The notes beneath the pieces were generated by a model. That model was not told the origin of the DNA. It saw only the letters and a list, made by a program, of their open reading frames with translations, and ran no database searches. Below, piece after piece: positions 59,071 to 64,000 of a stretch of DNA of 64,000 nt (within the stretch, counting starts at the first letter, position 1; each line of letters starts with the position of its first letter). A program made the translations under genes and the position numbers. Origin of the DNA: Agrobacterium vaccinii (lineage in GTDB: Bacteria; Pseudomonadota; Alphaproteobacteria; Rhizobiales; Rhizobiaceae); NCBI RefSeq assembly GCF_021310995.1, contig NZ_CP054150.1:2983501-3047500 (forward strand), given 5' to 3'.

Positions 59071-60378
59071 TCACTGGTGTCTCTTGTCGTCCATGATGTC
59101 GCGTGGCCAGACGACCGTTACTCTGGCTCCGGCGGCATCCGGTCCGCGGTTCTCGAATGTCAATGTCGCGCCGGAACGTTCCAGCAAAGTCTTGGCGATG
59201 AAGAGACCAAGCCCCAACCCGCCTGCGCGCGCTTCGTTCTGACGTTTGGTGACATAGGGCTCGCCAATGCGTGACAGTATATCAGGTGCATAGCCCTGCC
59301 CATCGTCTTCCACGATGACCTTGACCTGCTGTGGGTCATGCTGCGTCGTCACCGTCACGGATTCGCGGGCGTAGTCGACGGCATTTTCCAAGAGGTTGCC
59401 GAGACCATAGATAATTCCGGCGTTTCTGGAACCGACAGGCTCGCCACTCCGCTCGCTTTTTTCCACCAACCGAAGCTTGATGCCAAATTCGCGGTGTGGG
59501 GCCATAACCTCTTCGATCAGGGAGGAAAGCGGCAAGGTTCTTAGATGTTCGTCCCCCTCAGCAGACAGAGAGGTTAGCCGGCGCAAAATATCGCGGCAAC
59601 GTTCGCTCTGGCTGCGCAACAGGGCCACATCCTCGCGAAACCTATCGTCATTGCCAAGCTCGCGCTCCATTTCCTTGGCGACGACGCTGATGGTCGCAAG
59701 CGGGGTGCCAAGCTCGTGTGCCGCCGCCGCCGCCAGACCATCCAGCTGCGACAGGTGTTTTTCACGTTCCAGAACCAGTTCCGTCGCCGCCAGTGCATCC
59801 GCCAACTGGTTGGCCTCATGCGAAACGCGATATGCGTAGAAAGCCGCAAACAGCATCATTGCAACGATGGAGCACCAGATGCCGACATGGATGATGAGCT
59901 GGATCGGCAGGGTCTCACCCGGGTACCACGGAACAGGAAAGGGCGAAAACGCAATCGCGGTCACGCAGGCCAGTGCAAAGGCGAGCAACATCAGCGAATG
60001 CTTCATAGGTTGCGAGGCGAAGGCAATGATGACCTGCACGCAGATCAGGGGCACGAAAGGATTGGACAGCCCCCCGGTGATGTAGATCAGCGCGGTCAAT
60101 TGCAACAGATCGAATGCCAGAAGAAGTGTCGCTTCCCAAGGTTCAAGACGATAGGTCGCCGGAAAACGGGCGGATAGAAACAGGTTTGCGACGGCAAGTG
60201 CACCGATCAGCACAGCGCAGGTCAGCAGGGGCAGCGGAAAGTTGAGCCCGAAGGCGACGATCAGAATGGCTGCCGTCTGTCCAACGACTGCCAGCCACCG
60301 CAACCAGACGATGGTTTGCAAACGAATGTGACGGCTGGCGCGGCCAAATCGTGTGCTTTCTTCTGGCTGGGGCGCCAT
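59071..60378 (-). CDS. actS: Redox sensor histidine kinase ActS (RegB/PrrB family)
   Basis: A 435-residue sensor with six N-terminal membrane helices and the RegB quinone-binding heptapeptide GGLSNPF (residues 102-108). The H box AAAAHELGTPLATISVVA has His221. Cys261 in SERCRDILRRL corresponds to the redox-active Cys265 of RegB. The ATP lid GGLGLGLFIAKTLLERSG is intact. ATG 60378 is used; a longer reading adds 45 polar, arginine-rich residues from the hrpB tail. It lies 14 bp after hrpB. Confidence 0.94.
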   Translation of the reverse strand: MAPQPEESTRFGRASRHIRLQTIVWLRWLAVVGQTAAILIVAFGLNFPLPLLTCAVLIGALAVANLFLSARFPATYRLEPWEATLLLAFDLLQLTALIYITGGLSNPFVPLICVQVIIAFASQPMKHSLMLLAFALACVTAIAFSPFPVPWYPGETLPIQLIIHVGIWCSIVAMMLFAAFYAYRVSHEANQLADALAATELVLEREKHLSQLDGLAAAAAHELGTPLATISVVAKEMERELGNDDRFREDVALLRSQSERCRDILRRLTSLSAEGDEHLRTLPLSSLIEEVMAPHREFGIKLRLVEKSERSGEPVGSRNAGIIYGLGNLLENAVDYARESVTVTTQHDPQQVKVIVEDDGQGYAPDILSRIGEPYVTKRQNEARAGGLGLGLFIAKTLLERSGATLTFENRGPDAAGARVTVVWPRDIMDDKRHQ

Positions 60379-60392
60379 CCACCGTCTCCTGT

Positions 60393-62882
60393 CTATGTGC
60401 CGCGTGGCTTCACGCGATTTGTCGGCTCTGCCGAGGCCGGGTCTTCCGGCCAGGGATGGCGCGGATAACGCCCGCGCATGTCTGCACGCACGTCTTTCCA
60501 GGACCCAGCCCAAAAGCCGGGAAGATCCCGCGTCGTCTGTATCGGCCTGTGCGCAGGCGAGGTCAATTCCAGAAGCAGTGGCAATTTGCCGCCTGCAACG
60601 GCCGGGTGCTGTTTCAAACCGAAGAGTTCCTGAACCCGGATCGTCAGCGTGGGTTCTTCACCATCGTAGCTGATGGCATGTCTTTGGCCGGTCGGAGCCT
60701 GAAAATGTGTCGGCAGAAGTTTCGTCAACTCGCGCTGGGCAGCGTGCGGAACCAGCGACAGAAGCCCATCCATGATGCCTGAAGACCGGATATCCTGCGT
60801 GCTTTTGGCATCATGCTGGAAGGGGACGAACCATTCATCCAGCCGCGCGATGAGCGCTTCGTCATCCATATCCGGCCACGGCTCACCGATCGTGCGATTG
60901 AGGAAGCCGAGGCGCTGGCGCAACTGTCGCGCCTCCTTGGAAAAGGGCACGATATCGAGACCATGGTCCCTGATGCCGTTTGCAAGGCCCAGAGCGGCCT
61001 TTTCGCCAGTCGGCTTACCAAGGGGCGTTTCGTCCAGAATAATCGCACCGATCCGCGTGACACGGCGCGCGCGGACCTGTCCGCTGGCCTTATCGAAAAA
61101 CATCTGGTCTTCTTTGCGAATACTGTTCGGCATGTGCTCTTCCACATCCTCGCGACTGATCGAGGCTGCGGCGAGAATACGTGGCTGTGCGGCGCGGCCC
61201 GTGGCATCGGCAACGACCAGCATCTTTTCCGTGGCAAGACGCTCCGTCTCGCTCAGTTCCGCCCCGCGCCCATTGGCCATGACATAGCGCCCACGTCCGC
61301 CGCGCTGGAATGCAATGCGGTCTGGAAAAGCATGCAGCAGAAGTTCACCTGCCATGGCAGGGATCGCGGGCGCGTTACGCGTCCCCTCATCGAGCGAAGA
61401 AACGATTCGCCGGGCAAGGCCTTTGGCGGCGGTCGCGCGCTCGCCCTTTTCCTGCCGGAAGCGCCGCAACCGCTCTTCCAGATCTATATCGCTTCCGCCG
61501 AGCCCTTGCTCCGTCAGCAAAACCGCGAGCATCGCGCCCTCTTGCCCATGGCCAGCTTCCTGCGCCGCAATCACCATGGCAGAGAGGCGAGGCGGCAGGG
61601 CAAGCGCGCGCATCTTGCGACCACGCGGCGTTATTCCTCCCGTCGCATCCAGCGCACCGAGACTTCCCAACAATTGACGCGCCTCATGAAAAGCGGCTTC
61701 AGGCGGCTGATCCAGAAACGCCATGGATGCTGGATCGCCGACACCCCAATGCGCAAGATCCAGGACAAAACTGGAAAGATCGCTCGCCAGAATCTGCGGT
61801 GGCGTGAAAGCGGGCAGGGCATTTGTCTGGCCCGCGTGCCAAAGCCTTATGGCAATGCCCGGTTCTGTTCGACCGGCACGACCAGCCCGCTGATCTGCAG
61901 ACGCGCGGGAGACCTTGACCGTTTCCAGCCGCGTCATGCCTGTCGATGGCTCGAAAACCGGCAGGCGCTGTAAACCACTGTCGATGACCACGCGAACGCC
62001 ATCGATGGTAATCGATGTCTCGGCAATCGATGTCGCAAGCACGATCTTGCGCTTGCCATCCTCGGTCGGCCTTATCGCGGCATCCTGCTCCTTTTGGGAC
62101 AGGTTGCCATAGAGCGGGATCACGACTGTGTCAGGCCCGAATCGTCCTTCCAGTCGCTCAACCGTGCGCAAGATTTCGCCTTGCCCCGGCAGGAAGGCCA
62201 GTATCGAACCTTCCTCGGCTTTGTGGGCTTCTACAATGGCGCGCGCCACCCGGTCTTCAACGCGCTCCTGTCCTGCGCGGTCATCATGGCGAATATCGAT
62301 GGGAAAGCTGCGGCCCAAACTTTTGATGACAGGCGCGCCATCCAGAAGCGCCGTCACCCGTTCCACATCGAGCGTCGCCGACATGACGAGAATCCGCAAA
62401 TCGTCTCGAAGGCCGGTTTGCACGTCCAAAGCCAGGGCAAGACCGAAATCGCCATCAAGGGACCGCTCGTGAAATTCATCGAAAATCACCACAGCCACGC
62501 CCTCAAGTTCTGGATCATCCAGAACCATGCGCGCAAATACGCCTTCGGTAACAACCTCGATCCGTGTCTTGCCGGAAATGCGATTGTCAAGGCGCATCCG
62601 GTAACCCACCGTCTCGCCCACGGCCTCACCAAGCAGCGATGCCATGCGGCTCGCAGCAGCGCGTGCCGCCAGCCGTCGCGGCTCAAGCAAAATGATCTTG
62701 CCGTTTCCACGCCACGCTTGATCCAGCAGGTAGAGAGGAACGAGCGTGGTTTTACCGGCACCCGGCGGCGCAGAAAGCACGGCCCGCCTATAGCTGGACA
62801 ACGCCTCGCCGATGTCTGCCAGCACATCCGTAACGGGCAGGGAAGGAGGTACGCGCTGCGATATCGTCTTCATGCCACTCAT
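60393..62882 (-). CDS. hrpB: ATP-dependent helicase HrpB
   Basis: A DEAH/RHA-type helicase of 829 residues. SAPPGAGKTTLVPLYLLD (Walker A), IFDEFHERSLDGDF (DEFH box), VMSATLD, ATSIAETSITIDGVRVVIDS and QRAGRAGRTEPG (motif VI) are all visible, followed by the HrpB C-terminal domain. No fixed cellular role is known for bacterial HrpB. It sits between the ocd-like gene (4 bp) and actS (14 bp). Confidence 0.96.
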   Translation of the reverse strand: MSGMKTISQRVPPSLPVTDVLADIGEALSSYRRAVLSAPPGAGKTTLVPLYLLDQAWRGNGKIILLEPRRLAARAAASRMASLLGEAVGETVGYRMRLDNRISGKTRIEVVTEGVFARMVLDDPELEGVAVVIFDEFHERSLDGDFGLALALDVQTGLRDDLRILVMSATLDVERVTALLDGAPVIKSLGRSFPIDIRHDDRAGQERVEDRVARAIVEAHKAEEGSILAFLPGQGEILRTVERLEGRFGPDTVVIPLYGNLSQKEQDAAIRPTEDGKRKIVLATSIAETSITIDGVRVVIDSGLQRLPVFEPSTGMTRLETVKVSRASADQRAGRAGRTEPGIAIRLWHAGQTNALPAFTPPQILASDLSSFVLDLAHWGVGDPASMAFLDQPPEAAFHEARQLLGSLGALDATGGITPRGRKMRALALPPRLSAMVIAAQEAGHGQEGAMLAVLLTEQGLGGSDIDLEERLRRFRQEKGERATAAKGLARRIVSSLDEGTRNAPAIPAMAGELLLHAFPDRIAFQRGGRGRYVMANGRGAELSETERLATEKMLVVADATGRAAQPRILAAASISREDVEEHMPNSIRKEDQMFFDKASGQVRARRVTRIGAIILDETPLGKPTGEKAALGLANGIRDHGLDIVPFSKEARQLRQRLGFLNRTIGEPWPDMDDEALIARLDEWFVPFQHDAKSTQDIRSSGIMDGLLSLVPHAAQRELTKLLPTHFQAPTGQRHAISYDGEEPTLTIRVQELFGLKQHPAVAGGKLPLLLELTSPAHRPIQTTRDLPGFWAGSWKDVRADMRGRYPRHPWPEDPASAEPTNRVKPRGT

Positions 62883-62886
62883 GCGC

Positions 62887-63834
62887 TCAGCGTTTCACCT
62901 TCAGGCTTTCATAGGCAAGAATAGCGCCCGCCAGATCCTCCAGCGCCGCACCCACCGACTTGAACAGGGTTATGTCGCTATCCTTTTCCCGACCGTTATG
63001 CCGACCCGAAACAAGATCAGACATCTCAGCGCGGATATGTTGGCGATCTATCAGACCTGAAGCCAGCGGCTGGACGATATCGCCCCCTTCTTTCAGCGCG
63101 CCTTCGAAAGTATCGACAAAGACATGAGCCCGCTGAACGGCGTTATCGTCGCTTTCGCGCATGGTGGGCTTGAATGCACCAACCAGATCGAGATGCGCTC
63201 CCGGCTTCAACCATTCTCCCTTGATCAGCGGCTCGTTGGAGAGCGTTGCGCAGGAAATGATATCGGCAACCCGCGCGCTGCCCTCCAGATCATCGGCAAT
63301 CCGCGCGTCGAAGCCCAGCTTACGTGCCTCTTGCACAGTCTTTTCCGCTGCCGAAGCATTACGCCCCCACACGTGGAAAGACGTCAAAGGCCGAACAACC
63401 GCATGGGCCTGCATCAGATTGAGGGAAAGACGTCCGGTTCCGACCATCAACATGGACGCGGCATCCGCACGGGCAAGATATTTTGCAGCCAGTGCAGATG
63501 TCGCTGCCGTTCGCCGCGCCGTCAACTCGCCACCTTCTATCGCAGCCAGCATTTCGCCTGTTGTGCCGGAGGAAAGAAGGTACGTCCCGAAAATAGCAGG
63601 AAGCGACCGGACACTGTTATCGGGAAAGACCGAGAGTATCTTCACGCCCATATAGGAGCCGGGCACCCAGGCAGGCATCAACAACAGGGTCGCTGCATTC
63701 TCACCCGGCACCTCGACGTCGTGGTGGTGCCTGACGGGGACAACACAGCCGTCATGGAACATCGCCTCGATGGCGTCGATCAGTTCGGGCCAGGGCAGGG
63801 CACGGCATGTTTCTTCTTCATTGAGGACCAGCAT
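62887..63834 (-). CDS. Ornithine cyclodeaminase / mu-crystallin family protein
   Basis: A 315-residue NAD(P)-binding protein of the OCD/mu-crystallin family. It begins MLVLNEEETCRALPWPELID, with the conserved GGELTARRTAATSALAAKYL and the Rossmann loop LMVGTGRLSLNLMQAH. Members are ornithine cyclodeaminases, ketimine reductases or 1-pyrroline-2-carboxylate reductases; the length and GELTARRTAA block do not separate them. Its start is preceded by a hairpin that includes the Shine-Dalgarno sequence. Confidence 0.88.
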   Translation of the reverse strand: MLVLNEEETCRALPWPELIDAIEAMFHDGCVVPVRHHHDVEVPGENAATLLLMPAWVPGSYMGVKILSVFPDNSVRSLPAIFGTYLLSSGTTGEMLAAIEGGELTARRTAATSALAAKYLARADAASMLMVGTGRLSLNLMQAHAVVRPLTSFHVWGRNASAAEKTVQEARKLGFDARIADDLEGSARVADIISCATLSNEPLIKGEWLKPGAHLDLVGAFKPTMRESDDNAVQRAHVFVDTFEGALKEGGDIVQPLASGLIDRQHIRAEMSDLVSGRHNGREKDSDITLFKSVGAALEDLAGAILAYESLKVKR

Positions 63835-63838
63835 GATA

Positions 63839-63865
63839 ACTCCCGTCGGTTATATATGCGGGAGT
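63839..63865 (-). promoter_or_regulatory. Hairpin enclosing the ocd-like ribosome-binding site
   Basis: On the reverse strand ACTCCCG and CGGGAGT (63859-63865 and 63839-63845) form a 7-bp perfect stem with a 13-nt AT-rich loop. The right arm includes the GGGAG Shine-Dalgarno sequence, 4-5 bp before the ATG at 63834. Folding would mask the RBS. It could instead be a DNA operator. Confidence 0.45.
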
Positions 63866-64000
63866 CTATCAACGTGGCGCTTGCTGGTGAAGCGTCGGCG
63901 TTTGTTGCGCGAGTGAATTCGGCGTGTTTTGGGTCACCAACAGCTGTGAACGGCAAATTGTCTATAAAAATCCGATACTTACAAAATATGTCGATTTTTT
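63866..64000. other. Terminal non-coding stretch
   Basis: 135 bp after the hairpin to the window edge. I see no ORF with an RBS. The last 45 bp are AT-rich and could hold the ocd-like gene promoter or that of a gene beyond the edge. Confidence 0.5.

Overview
This window is a gene-dense, entirely core-genome stretch of an alphaproteobacterial chromosome, almost certainly Rhizobiaceae and most like Agrobacterium. The evidence is the set and order of genes: rsmG-mnmG-mnmE-rho-hemJ-hemE on one side, PPDK-regulator-maf-aroE-coaE-dnaQ on the other, then gyrB, trpFBA-accD-folC, addAB-divL-ahcY, the hprK/EIIA/HPr-chvG-chvI-pckA block, hisBHAFE-coaA, hslVU, glcB and actSR-hrpB. I recognise this order from the circular chromosome of Agrobacterium tumefaciens (from memory, not searched). 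I see no insertion sequence, phage, CRISPR array, tRNA or rRNA gene.

The replication origin is the main landmark. The ~400 bp gap between divergent hemE and the PPDK regulator (RP001 homologue) holds a perfect DnaA box, three near-perfect ones, an AT-rich tract and three GANTC sites; this is where oriC lies in other alphaproteobacteria. All six genes to its left (to rsmG, cut at the left edge) run leftward and the first five to its right run rightward. Five ParB-binding (parS) sequences sit at 0.1, 2.1, 8.4, 17.3 and 21.6 kb, all within 15 kb of oriC. The four asymmetric ones all read away from oriC, and several are buried in coding sequence or overlap stop codons.

Layout: 0-6.6 kb tRNA/rRNA modification, Rho and late haem synthesis. 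6.6-7.0 kb oriC. 7-10.6 kb a tightly overlapped run (PPDK regulator, maf, aroE, coaE, dnaQ). 10.6-11.7 kb secB and fxsA, reverse. 12-17.3 kb a translationally coupled Tim44-like/mltA/smr/xre operon and gyrB. 17.4-21.5 kb nitroreductase, FAH-family hydrolase, a small membrane protein, intracellular PHB depolymerase and a YgjP-like metallopeptidase. 21.6-26.7 kb trpFBA-accD-folC. 26.8-38.7 kb a reverse operon divL, tsaE-amgK fusion, murU-like, addB, addA, trxA. 38.9-46.3 kb ahcY, PTSNtr parts, chvG/chvI and divergent pckA. 46.4-51.5 kb arfB and the his operon ending in coaA. 51.7-57.7 kb hslVU, a DUF1402 protein, glcB and an L,D-transpeptidase lipoprotein. 57.9-63.8 kb mmcB, and reverse ocd-like, hrpB, actS, actR.

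The most informative signals beyond standard gene calling are the polarised parS cluster around oriC; a DivL-type kinase with Tyr in place of the phospho-acceptor His, leading an operon with a TsaE-AmgK fusion and MurU; inverted repeats upstream of ahcY, pckA, the Tim44-like gene and the ocd-like gene that look like operators or leader hairpins; and an AccD that has lost three of four zinc-ribbon cysteines. I did not find a convincing wholly new defence or mobile system here.
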